Source: Microvirga roseola (GTDB lineage Bacteria; Pseudomonadota; Alphaproteobacteria; Rhizobiales; Beijerinckiaceae). From it: 64,000 nucleotides of DNA. Location of the stretch: assembly GCF_020866965.1 (NCBI RefSeq), contig NZ_JAJATX010000002.1, positions 112,317 through 176,316 on the forward strand. Direction: 5' to 3'. This document shows positions 27,017 to 34,657 of this stretch, in pieces (positions within the stretch are counted from its first letter, which is position 1; every line of letters begins with the position of its first letter). The notes beneath the pieces are model-generated. The model was not told the DNA's origin and ran no database searches. It saw only the letters and a list, made by a program, of their open reading frames with translations. The position numbers and the translations under genes were made by a program.

Positions 27017-28119
27017 GTTCCATGCGCGTCGTCGTCCTCGGTCTCAGCCTGTCCTCATCCTGGGGCAATGGCCATGCAACCACCTTCCGGGCTCTGCTGA
27101 AGGCGTTTGCTGCGCGCGGGCATGAGATCGTCTTCCTTGAGCGTGACGTGCCCTGGTACGCCGCTCATCGGGACATGACCGACCCGGAGTTCTGCCGCCT
27201 CGAATTCTATTCGAGTGTGGAGGATCTGAAACGGTACCGGGACACGATTGCCTGCGCGGATGCCGTGATCCTAGGGTCCTATGTGCCTGACGGCGTCGCC
27301 GTGGGCCGCTGGGTTCAGCGCAACGCCAGGGGTGTAGTCGCATTCTACGACATCGACACACCGGTGACGCTCGCAAAGCTCGAGAGAGGCGACTACGAGT
27401 ATCTCTCCCCCGGCCTCATTCCCGATTACGATATCTACTTCTCATTTACCGGCGGCCCCACCCTTGAGCTTCTGATGGAGCGCTACGGCTCGCCCTCGGC
27501 ACGGGCCCTCTATTGCTCCGTCGATCCAGAGGCCTATCCCGTGCTCGATGGTGAGAAGCGGTGGGACCTCAGCTATCTCGGCACCTACTCTCCCGATCGG
27601 CAGCCGGTATTGGAGCGACTCCTGATCGAGTCTGCAAGGCGCGCGCCGCATCTCCGCTTCGTCGTGGCGGGCCCTCAATATCCAGCCGGCATCGAGTGGC
27701 CTGCCAATGTGGAGCGCATCGATCACGTGCCGCCGAGCGCTCACCCGACCTTCTATGCGGAGAGTCGCTTTACGCTCAACGTGACGCGCGCCGACATGGT
27801 TCAGGCCGGCTTCAGCCCCAGCGTACGTCTCTTCGAGGCCGGAGCCTGCGGAACGCCGATCATCTCTGACATCTGGAGCGGGATCGAGACCATCCTGACC
27901 CCTGACTGCGAGATCATTCTCGCCCAGGATGCTGACGATGTGCTCGCGGTGATCGATCAGTGGCCGGAGGATCGCCGCAAGGCTCTGGGACAGGCGGGCA
28001 GAAAGCGAATTCTGGGCGAGCACACTGCCGCTCACCGCGCAATGACCCTGGAGCGCGATCTCACTGAGGCCCAGGGCCGGCAGCGCAGGGACCGTGCGCA
28101 TGCCATGGCGAGTGCATGA
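27013..28119 (+). CDS. CgeB-like glycosyltransferase
   Basis: 368 residues. The start is taken as the GTG at 27013 (GTGA overlap, AAGGAG six bases upstream); an ATG at 27022 is an alternative. It starts VVVLGLSLSSSWGNGHAT, has YDIDTPVTLAKL and FSFTGGPTLELL, and a C-terminal donor block VRLFEAGACGTPIISD. It is the closest relative of the minus-operon copy at 18274, sharing motif by motif across the whole length. That implies a duplication across the divergent promoter. Last gene of the tightly coupled plus operon. Confidence 0.88.
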   Translation: MSSMRVVVLGLSLSSSWGNGHATTFRALLKAFAARGHEIVFLERDVPWYAAHRDMTDPEFCRLEFYSSVEDLKRYRDTIACADAVILGSYVPDGVAVGRWVQRNARGVVAFYDIDTPVTLAKLERGDYEYLSPGLIPDYDIYFSFTGGPTLELLMERYGSPSARALYCSVDPEAYPVLDGEKRWDLSYLGTYSPDRQPVLERLLIESARRAPHLRFVVAGPQYPAGIEWPANVERIDHVPPSAHPTFYAESRFTLNVTRADMVQAGFSPSVRLFEAGACGTPIISDIWSGIETILTPDCEIILAQDADDVLAVIDQWPEDRRKALGQAGRKRILGEHTAAHRAMTLERDLTEAQGRQRRDRAHAMASA

Positions 28120-28146
28120 GACTATGAATAGATTCTAAGCCGACGT

Positions 28147-28171
28147 TGAACCAATGCCAAGCTTAGACGTT
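28147..28171 (+). promoter_or_regulatory. EcfG-like promoter, one mismatch, upstream of the UXS-like gene
   Basis: TGAAC at 28147-28151, a 16-base spacer, CGTT at 28168-28171. The single mismatch is the first G of GGAAC. It would start transcription about 55 bases before 28232, giving this gene its own stress promoter. Confidence 0.4.
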
Positions 28172-28231
28172 GGACGAGAGAAAGTTGTAACCAGTAGCCG
28201 CTGTCGGTGATCCGCTAAGGAGATCGTCTTC

Positions 28232-29263
28232 ATGAAGAATGGCAAGAGCAAGCATGTCCTTGTTGCAGGCGGCGCCGGATTTCTCGGGTCCCATTTGTGT
28301 GATGCTCTTCTCAGCGAAGGCGCTCACGTCATCGCCGTCGACAATCTCCTGACAGGGCGCAGGCAGAACCTCCGTCATCTGGAACGAGAGCCTCGGTTCG
28401 ATCTGATCGACGCCGACATCATCAAGCCTCTGCCGGCGCGCTTGCGCTCGAAGCGTCTGAAGATCGACGAGGTCTACAATCTCGCCTGCGCGGCTTCTCC
28501 GCCGCATTATCAGGCCGATCCCGAGCATACGATGCTCACCAGCGTCGTCGGAACGCACAACCTGCTCACCCTCACCGAGGCGACGGGTGCACGCTTCTTC
28601 CTGGCTTCGACCAGTGAAATCTATGGCGATCCGGAAGTTCATCCACAAACCGAGAGCTACTGGGGCAATGTTAATCCGACCGGTCCGCGCGCCTGCTACG
28701 ATGAAGGCAAGAGAGCGGCGGAAACGCTGACTTTCGACTTCGAGCGCTCGGGGCGCGCCGACGTGCGCATCGCGCGCATATTCAACACCTACGGGCCGCG
28801 CATGCGCGCGGACGATGGCCGCGTCGTCTCCAATGTGATCTGCCAGGCCTTGGCAGGAGACGACATCACCATCTACGGCGACGGCAGCCAGACCCGCTCC
28901 TTCTGCTACGTGTCGGATCTGATCGACGGCTTCCAGCGTCTCATGGCCTACGAGGGTCCCTTCCCAGGAGCCGTCAACCTTGGCAATCCGGTGGAGCTCA
29001 CCGTGGGAGACCTCGCCAGCCGGGTTCTCGCCATGACAGGGTCCTCTTCCCGTGTCGTCCGGCGTCCTCTGCCGGTCGACGATCCCCGCCGGAGGCGTCC
29101 CGACATCACCCGGGCCAAGCAGCTGCTTGGCTGGAATCCGCGCACGCCGCTCGATGCCGGCCTCAAGGCCACGATCGCTTGGTTCTCGGACGAGCGGGCC
29201 AACGACACCAAGGCGGCTCGGGCTTTGACCCTCGAGAACGTCCTGTCTGCAGGACCAGTCTGA
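28232..29263 (+). CDS. UDP-glucuronate decarboxylase-like NAD-dependent epimerase/dehydratase
   Basis: 343 residues, with AAGGAG nine bases before the ATG. Extended SDR with AGGAGFLGSH near the N-terminus, the block NLACAASPPHYQ, STSEIYGDPEVHPQ, and the catalytic YDEGKRAAE, all hallmarks of UDP-xylose synthase (UXS). That enzyme converts UDP-glucuronate to UDP-xylose with internal NAD recycling. It would provide a pentose donor for the adjacent glycosyltransferases. It lies 112 bases after the plus operon, with a possible EcfG-like site of its own. No UDP-glucose dehydrogenase is in the window, so the glucuronate precursor must come from elsewhere. Confidence 0.88.
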   Translation: MKNGKSKHVLVAGGAGFLGSHLCDALLSEGAHVIAVDNLLTGRRQNLRHLEREPRFDLIDADIIKPLPARLRSKRLKIDEVYNLACAASPPHYQADPEHTMLTSVVGTHNLLTLTEATGARFFLASTSEIYGDPEVHPQTESYWGNVNPTGPRACYDEGKRAAETLTFDFERSGRADVRIARIFNTYGPRMRADDGRVVSNVICQALAGDDITIYGDGSQTRSFCYVSDLIDGFQRLMAYEGPFPGAVNLGNPVELTVGDLASRVLAMTGSSSRVVRRPLPVDDPRRRRPDITRAKQLLGWNPRTPLDAGLKATIAWFSDERANDTKAARALTLENVLSAGPV

Positions 29264-29395
29264 TCTGCAGATCACGGTCCGGGACGGTATCCGTTCCGCC
29301 TTGAGCAGCAGACGCTGAACGAGCCTGCAAACGGCCTTCCGGATCCGTTCGGAGGGCTTGCTGTTGTCTCCGGCGAACAGACCGGAGGCTCCTTG

Positions 29396-30223
29396 ATGCC
29401 GAACCCGCCGAACAATCCGACTTCGCAGGTTGAGAGCGACGAGCGCTGGAGCGTCCTGGAGGATCTGGACGATTGGCTGCGCACGCCGATGCTGCTGCTC
29501 AGCTTCCTCTGGCTCCTGCTGGTGGTCGTCGAGCTGGCCTGGGGATCGTCCCAGGCGCTCGAGACCTTCGGCTTTGCCATCTGGATTGCTTTCCTCGTCG
29601 AATTCGCCGTGCGCTTTGCGCTCGCGCCCGAGAAGTTTCACTTCCTGCGGCAGAACTGGCTAACAGTCATCGCCCTGGCTGTTCCGGCCTTCAGGCTCTT
29701 TCGGGCGTTTCGCGTTCTGCGGGTGGCCCGCGCGGCCAGAGGCTTGCGCCTTGTGCGGATCGTCGGAACCGCAAACCGGGGCATGAATGCCCTTCGCGCA
29801 AGCCTCCGACGGCGCGGGCTCGGCTATGTTATCGGTCTCACCTGCCTCGTCGCATTTCTCGGAGCCGGCGGCATGCTGGCCTTCGAGCCTGCGTCACAGG
29901 TCGAAGGCGGCTTTGAGAGCTATCTGGATGCCCTGTGGTGGACCGGAATGGTGCTGGCCACCATGGGATCCGAATTCTGGCCCAGGACAGTGGAGGGGCG
30001 TATCCTCTGCTTTCTCCTCGCACTCTACGGCTTTGCGGTCTTCGGCTACATTACGGCGAGCTTTGCCTCCTTCTTCGTCGGCCGCGATGCGGCCTCAGAG
30101 CAGGGCGAGGTGGTCGGCACTGGCGACATTGCCGCCTTGCGTCGGGAGATTGCCGCCTTGCGCCAGGAGATCCGGGGCGAGCAACAGGTGCGCTCCGAAG
30201 AGGCAAGGCAGAGCGACAGCTGA
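29396..30223 (+). CDS. voltage-gated ion channel-like protein with a non-canonical pore filter
   Basis: 275 residues from the ATG at 29396 (GGAGG at 29384-29388; a TTG three bases earlier is less likely). Six-helix ion-channel layout. The S4 voltage sensor is strong, with arginines at nearly every third position (FRLFRAFRVLRVARAARGLRLVR). The pore region reads ATMGSEFWP (T at residue 189) instead of the potassium filter TVGYGD, so potassium selectivity is doubtful. The C-terminus has a short coiled coil (DIAALRREIAALRQEI). It probably affects membrane potential or ion balance under stress. Confidence 0.85.
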   Translation: MPNPPNNPTSQVESDERWSVLEDLDDWLRTPMLLLSFLWLLLVVVELAWGSSQALETFGFAIWIAFLVEFAVRFALAPEKFHFLRQNWLTVIALAVPAFRLFRAFRVLRVARAARGLRLVRIVGTANRGMNALRASLRRRGLGYVIGLTCLVAFLGAGGMLAFEPASQVEGGFESYLDALWWTGMVLATMGSEFWPRTVEGRILCFLLALYGFAVFGYITASFASFFVGRDAASEQGEVVGTGDIAALRREIAALRQEIRGEQQVRSEEARQSDS

Positions 30224-30270
30224 ACAATACCTGTCGCCGAATGAAGTCCTGAGCCGCAGCCTTCCGGCAA

Positions 30271-30295
30271 TGAACTGGAAAGGCGTCTTTCCGTT
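30271..30295 (+). promoter_or_regulatory. EcfG-like promoter, one mismatch, upstream of the MscS gene
   Basis: TGAAC at 30271-30275, a 16-base spacer, CGTT at 30292-30295. It has the same single mismatch as the site at 28147. The predicted start is near 30302, about 44 bases before the ATG at 30346. Confidence 0.35.
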
Positions 30296-30345
30296 ACCCC
30301 AGGACCGGCTGGAGCGGGAAGAATGCAGGGATACGGGATCAGAGG

Positions 30346-31377
30346 ATGAATAACGCTGTCGAGCCGACCCTGCGCAGGATCGAAGGCTACATCGAAGGCT
30401 TCTTCTGGATCCTGCCCAATCTGGGCATAGCTCTCATCGTGTTCCTGCTGTTCCTCATCGGGGCCTGGGCTGCGAAGCGGACCGTCGCCAGTGTTTTTCG
30501 TCGGCGGGGCCGCGACGATCTAGGGCACCTGCTCGGGGGGTTCGCCAAGTGGCTCATGGTCGTCTTCGGTCTGCTTGTGGTCGCCACCATCGTGTTCCCG
30601 TCCGTGCAGCCTGCCGACATACTAGCCACTCTCGGAATCGGCTCGGTCGCGATCGGCTTTGCCTTCAAGGACATCCTGCAGAACTGGCTTTCGGGTCTCC
30701 TGATCCTTTACCGGCAGCCGTTCCGCGTGAGCGATCAGATCAAGTCGGGCGAGTTCGAGGGCACCGTCGAGCGGATCGATGCCCGCGCGACCCTGATGCG
30801 GACCTATGACGGCCAGCTGGTGGTGATACCGAATTCGGATATTTACACCCGGGCAGTCGTGGTCAGGACGGCCTTTCCGAAACGCCGTTCCGAGTACGAT
30901 GTCGGAATCGGGTACGGGGACGACCTTGAACGCGCCTGCAAGGTCATTCTCGGTGCGCTTCAGGATCTGCCCGGCATTGAACCGGACCCGGCGCCGGAGG
31001 CGATTCCCTGGGCTCTTGAGGGCTCCACGGTCAACATCAAGGTGCGATGGTGGACGCAGCCTCGCCGGATCGACATCGTGGAGGCGCAGGGCCGGGTGAT
31101 CAGCGCGATCAAGAAGGCGCTGACCGAAAACGGTATCGACATGCCGTTCCCCACTCATGTCGTGCTGTTCCACGACCAGACTGAAGAGACCGATGGCGAC
31201 CGCAAGCGGCAGCGCGAGGGCTGGCCCGTTGGCGAGGACCCGCCAAAGGCCCGCCACCTGAACGAGGTGAGGATCGAGCGAACCGGGGTTTCCGGGAAAG
31301 AAACATCGAGAGGAGAGACGGCTGTTCAGGGCAAGGGCCCATTCTGGCGTCGTTCCGCAGGCATGGAGTCGGAATAG
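30346..31377 (+). CDS. small-conductance mechanosensitive channel family protein (MscS)
   Basis: 343 residues. Membrane helices lie at about 20-42, 62-85 and 90-115. The pore-lining third helix runs through LATLGIGSVAIGFAFKDILQNWLSGLLIL, the MscS hallmark, followed by the cytosolic beta domain (GTVERIDARATLMRTYDGQLVVIPNS) and the alpha/beta cage. The C-terminal 50 or so residues are charged and probably disordered. It releases solutes on hypo-osmotic shock. The stop TAG is directly followed by the ATG of the DUF421 gene, so the two are co-transcribed. Confidence 0.92.
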   Translation: MNNAVEPTLRRIEGYIEGFFWILPNLGIALIVFLLFLIGAWAAKRTVASVFRRRGRDDLGHLLGGFAKWLMVVFGLLVVATIVFPSVQPADILATLGIGSVAIGFAFKDILQNWLSGLLILYRQPFRVSDQIKSGEFEGTVERIDARATLMRTYDGQLVVIPNSDIYTRAVVVRTAFPKRRSEYDVGIGYGDDLERACKVILGALQDLPGIEPDPAPEAIPWALEGSTVNIKVRWWTQPRRIDIVEAQGRVISAIKKALTENGIDMPFPTHVVLFHDQTEETDGDRKRQREGWPVGEDPPKARHLNEVRIERTGVSGKETSRGETAVQGKGPFWRRSAGMESE

Positions 31378-31920
31378 ATGGATATGTTCTTCAGTTCATG
31401 GGCCGATCTCGGTCGGGTGCTGGTGGTCGGGGCGCTCGCCTATATCTGCCTTGTCATCATTCTGCGGGTCTCCGGCAAGCGCACGCTCACGAAGTTCAAT
31501 GCGTTCGACTTCGTGGTGACGGTCGCCCTCGGCTCGACTCTGGCAACCATCATCCTGAACAAGTCCGTCTCGCTGGCCGAGGGAGTTCTCGGACTTGCGC
31601 TTCTCGTTCTGCTGCAGCTCGTCATCACCTGGGCGTCGGTCCGCTCCGACAGGTTCCAAAGTCTCGTCAAGGCTCAGCCCGCATTGCTCGTCTACAAGGG
31701 CAGGATCCTGGAGGGAGCCATGCGCGCGGAGCGAGTCACGCGCGAGGAGATCCTTGCCGTCTTGCGCGAGAGCGGAGTCAATGATGTTGCCGAGGTCGAG
31801 GCGGTCGTCCTGGAGACGGATGGAACGCTCAGCGTTATAAAGAAGCTTCCGAATGACGGTGCCAAGACGACACTTGCCAATGTGCCAGGCATGGATAAGG
31901 CGTCAGCTTACCGCTCGTAA
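31378..31920 (+). CDS. DUF421/YetF family membrane protein
   Basis: 180 residues with three N-terminal membrane helices, then the soluble YetF domain. Typical motifs are RVSGKRTLTKFNAFDFVVTVALGS (family signature around residues 29-52), and in the soluble part KAQPALLVYKGRI and REEILAVLRESGV. In Bacillus, YetF-type proteins are spore or membrane proteins of unclear function. It starts on the base after the MscS stop codon, a zero-gap junction implying one transcript. The role is unknown; an envelope stress function is inferred from its neighbours. Confidence 0.9.
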   Translation: MDMFFSSWADLGRVLVVGALAYICLVIILRVSGKRTLTKFNAFDFVVTVALGSTLATIILNKSVSLAEGVLGLALLVLLQLVITWASVRSDRFQSLVKAQPALLVYKGRILEGAMRAERVTREEILAVLRESGVNDVAEVEAVVLETDGTLSVIKKLPNDGAKTTLANVPGMDKASAYRS

Positions 31921-31939
31921 TTGCTGCCGAACAACGCCG

Positions 31940-33127
31940 TCAGGTCTTTGCAACGCCGACAGTATCAGCCATGCGGGCGCCACGCTGGCCCAAAGGCTCG
32001 ACGTGACCTTCTGTCGTATCCTTCGATGTCTGGTGCTCCAGCTCGGCATTGATCTCCGCTCCCAGCAGCACGACGATGCTGGAGATCCAGATCCACGTCA
32101 TGAAGCCGATTACTGCACCGAGGGAGCCGTAGGTCTCGTTATAGCTCCCGAAATTCGATACGTACCAGGAGAAGAGCATGGAAACGGCAAGCCATAGCAC
32201 GGCGACGACTAAACCCCCTGGCGTGATCCACTTCCACTCGGGCTTATCGCGGCTGGGGCCGAAGCGGTAGATGAGTGCAAGGCCGAGCACGATAACCAGG
32301 AGCAGGGCCGGCCACCTTGCAATCCGCAGGATCCACTCGGTCTGGCTGCCCAGACCGAGGAAGTTCAGGATGACCGGCATAACAACAATCCCGCCGACCG
32401 CGATCAGGATGAAGGCAATCGCGCCGAGCGTGAAGGTGAGGGACTGGAGATTGAGCTTTACGAAGCTGCGTTTCTCCTCCTCGTCATAGACGATATTAAG
32501 GGCATCGAAGATGGCCTTCATGCCTGCATTGGCGCTCCAGAGCGAGATGAGGAGGCCGAAGATGAACCCGAAGCTCAGTGCGCCGCCTCCCTGAGAGGCG
32601 ATGCGGGATACCTGTTCCTGGATGATCTGAACGCCGCCGCCGGGCAGGACGCCCGACATGGCGTCCACGTGATTTTGGATCGTCGCCGGGTCTGCGAAGA
32701 GGCCGTAGATAGACACGAGAGCAGCGACTGCGGGGAAGATGGCGAGCAGTGCGTAGTAGGTGACGCCGGCTGCGACCGACATGATCCGGTCGTTGCCGAA
32801 CTCCTCGTAAACCCGCCATAAAATGTCTTTCCAACCGCGCGCCGGCACCTCAGTCGGCGTATCGGCGTGACGACCACGCCCCTTCTCGCCCATGGCCTCC
32901 GGTGGAGCATGCTGCTTCTCGGAGAAGCCCCTGTCGACCTTGCGGTGAGAATCGGTCCGAGGCTGGGCTGCATCCCCGCGGGAGCCCTGAGTCGGCCGGG
33001 CAGCGCGATGCTCGCCCCCCGTTATGAGTCTGATGAGGGTCCAGCCCAGGACAACCGCCCACATCGTCGCCATCGCGGAGGAGGATTGACTCTCGCCGGA
33101 TTGCCGGACGGCCGGATTGTCTGCCAT
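31940..33127 (-). CDS. YihY/BrkB family inner membrane protein
   Basis: 395 residues. About 100 N-terminal residues hold one hydrophobic segment (about 20-36) and a long charged, probably disordered stretch. Then comes the YihY/virulence factor BrkB core with six membrane helices, including the signature ILWRVYEEFGNDRIMSVAAG and GVTYYALLAIFPAVAAL. The family is often misannotated as ribonuclease BN; its function is unknown, with a transporter role suggested. The long N-terminal extension is unusual against the roughly 290-residue norm. It converges with the DUF421 gene, 19 bases apart. Confidence 0.92.
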   Translation of the reverse strand: MADNPAVRQSGESQSSSAMATMWAVVLGWTLIRLITGGEHRAARPTQGSRGDAAQPRTDSHRKVDRGFSEKQHAPPEAMGEKGRGRHADTPTEVPARGWKDILWRVYEEFGNDRIMSVAAGVTYYALLAIFPAVAALVSIYGLFADPATIQNHVDAMSGVLPGGGVQIIQEQVSRIASQGGGALSFGFIFGLLISLWSANAGMKAIFDALNIVYDEEEKRSFVKLNLQSLTFTLGAIAFILIAVGGIVVMPVILNFLGLGSQTEWILRIARWPALLLVIVLGLALIYRFGPSRDKPEWKWITPGGLVVAVLWLAVSMLFSWYVSNFGSYNETYGSLGAVIGFMTWIWISSIVVLLGAEINAELEHQTSKDTTEGHVEPLGQRGARMADTVGVAKT

Positions 33128-33467
33128 GGTTCGACTGGACCTCTTACACTTTGCCCCGGCCTGACTAGCCGGAATTCAATCGTAAACCTCGCAGGGAACA
33201 GGGCGGTTCCATGGGGCTCCAGCCGGAAGGCCAAGCTCGGGAGCGCCAATCCTGGCGCCTTGGCGTTCCATCAACACAAACGGGGCTGTGCTGTCTTCTA
33301 AGCTTCACAATATGTCTGGATAAGGCGCTTCCAGGGAAGAAGCGGACGAGCCGGACCGGCTTGTTGTCACCGATAGGTGAAACCGCGTTGCCTGTTCTGG
33401 TCCTGCCGTCGATCTTCCTCTCTTTAGAATAGCAATCCATTCGAACTTTCGTGTGCAGGATTCGCCA
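33128..33467. other. divergent spacer between the yihY-like gene and the EEP-family gene
   Basis: A 340-base spacer. Small frames here lack ribosome sites and family resemblance. It must hold promoters for both flanking genes; one weak EcfG-like site faces the yihY-like gene. An inverted repeat GGAAC...GTTCC sits at 33195-33210. I see no RNA gene or terminator. Confidence 0.6.
33185..33210 (-). promoter_or_regulatory. EcfG-like promoter, one mismatch, upstream of the yihY-like gene
   Basis: On the minus strand GGAAC (33210-33206), a 17-base spacer, GGTT (33188-33185) in place of CGTT. The start would be near 33178, about 50 bases before the start codon at 33127. Confidence 0.35.
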
Positions 33468-34316
33468 ATGAAGCTCGTGACCTGGAACATCCAATGGGGC
33501 CTTGGCTGCGACGGCCGTGTCGACCTCGCGCGGATTGTGGAGACGGCGCAGTCCCTCTCCGATGCGGACGTGTTCTGCTTCCAGGAGATCTCCCGGGGAT
33601 TTCCGGACCAGGATGGCGGCGAGGATCAACCGGCGATCCTGGCGGACCTTCTGCCCGGATACATGCCGATCTTCCGGCCTGCCACGGAGATGACCGATGC
33701 GGAGGGTAACCTTCAGATCTTCGGCAACATGATCCTGTCGCGCCTGCCGGTGCTGCAGATCACCAGCCACATGCTGCCCTGGCCCGCCACCGAATGCCGC
33801 AGCATGCAGCGCCAGGCTCTGGAGGCAGTGGTCAGGACCTCATTCGGACCCGTACGGGTGGTCACGACCCATCTCGAGTTTCACTCCGTCGAGCAGCGGT
33901 CCGCACAAATCGAACGGCTGCGCAGGATTCACGAGGAGAGCACGAGGCGGTCCAAACTCTCCTTCACCGAGGACTCGGCTGGCCCCTACCGGACGAGATC
34001 GAGGCCTCTCGGGACAATCCTGTGCGGAGATTTCAACCTGGAGCCGCACGACGACCTGTATGCAGAGATCATCAAGCCGATCGCTCCGGGTATCCCCGGC
34101 TTTGCCGATGCGTGGACGGCATACCATGGCAACATCCCGCACGCCCCGACGGCAGGCATTGCAGATGCCGAGCGATGGCCACAGGGTCCGCATTGCCGAG
34201 ACTACATCTTCGTCACCGACAATCTTGCTGGCCGCATCGCGGGCGTGCAGGTCGATGTCGAAACAACGGCATCCGATCACCAGCCGATCGCCCTCGAGCT
34301 GAGCGACGGCCTCTGA
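33468..34316 (+). CDS. endonuclease/exonuclease/phosphatase (EEP) superfamily protein
   Basis: 282 residues from the ATG at 33468, seven bases after AGGA; a GTG at 33453 is an in-frame alternative. All core EEP motifs are present: TWNIQWG (N), CFQEI (metal-binding E), THLEFHS (H), CGDFNLEP (D and N) and ASDHQPI (D and H). There is no signal peptide, so it is cytoplasmic. EEP proteins hydrolyse phosphodiester or phosphomonoester bonds in DNA, lipids or inositol phosphates. Proximity to an inositol pathway (12 kb away) is suggestive but not evidence of substrate. Confidence 0.88.
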   Translation: MKLVTWNIQWGLGCDGRVDLARIVETAQSLSDADVFCFQEISRGFPDQDGGEDQPAILADLLPGYMPIFRPATEMTDAEGNLQIFGNMILSRLPVLQITSHMLPWPATECRSMQRQALEAVVRTSFGPVRVVTTHLEFHSVEQRSAQIERLRRIHEESTRRSKLSFTEDSAGPYRTRSRPLGTILCGDFNLEPHDDLYAEIIKPIAPGIPGFADAWTAYHGNIPHAPTAGIADAERWPQGPHCRDYIFVTDNLAGRIAGVQVDVETTASDHQPIALELSDGL

Positions 34317-34657
34317 GCGCAGGGAGAAAAATCTGCAGCAAGGATGCTAGTCCTGATCGCATCGAAGAGGCATGCGATCAAAAAGAAAGCGCCTCGAAAG
34401 GCGCTTAAGGGCGGCCCGTAGGGGCAAAATGGACCGTAGCAAAAAGGTAACAGCTTCGTGGAAATTTCCAAGTCCCTTCGCGTTGCGCCGTATTGTCATC
34501 CGGATCGGGATTGATTGCACCGGACCAAATCAGATAGCGCTAGGCTTCCCGTGGGGGCACTACGGGCCAAGGGCTACGATCATGGACCGCAACAAGAGTC
34601 CGGGCGTGGCCCTTTATCATTTGGCTATGCCGTCGTGATACATCCTATCCCTGTCCA
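34317..34657. other. intergenic region with a minus-strand terminator and inverted repeats
   Basis: A 341-base spacer without a credible gene. Besides the terminator at 34380-34406 it has a 9-bp inverted repeat (GGCCCGTAG at 34413-34421 and CTACGGGCC at 34560-34568). It also has two similar stretches starting ATGGACCG, at about 34430 and 34582. An unannotated small RNA on the minus strand ending at the terminator would fit. No homology is recognised. Confidence 0.5.
34380..34406 (-). terminator. intrinsic terminator on the minus strand
   Basis: An 8-bp stem AAGCGCCT/AGGCGCTT with a 4-base loop (34387-34406). Read on the minus strand it is followed by TCTTTTT (34386-34380). It lies about 250 bases past the stop of the minus gene ending at 34658, which is far for a simple gene terminator. 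Confidence 0.75.

Noticed and set aside
28163-29641. 492-codon open frame on the minus strand opposite the UXS-like gene
   Set aside because: It mirrors a well-supported epimerase gene in GC-rich DNA; the protein has no family resemblance and no ribosome site.
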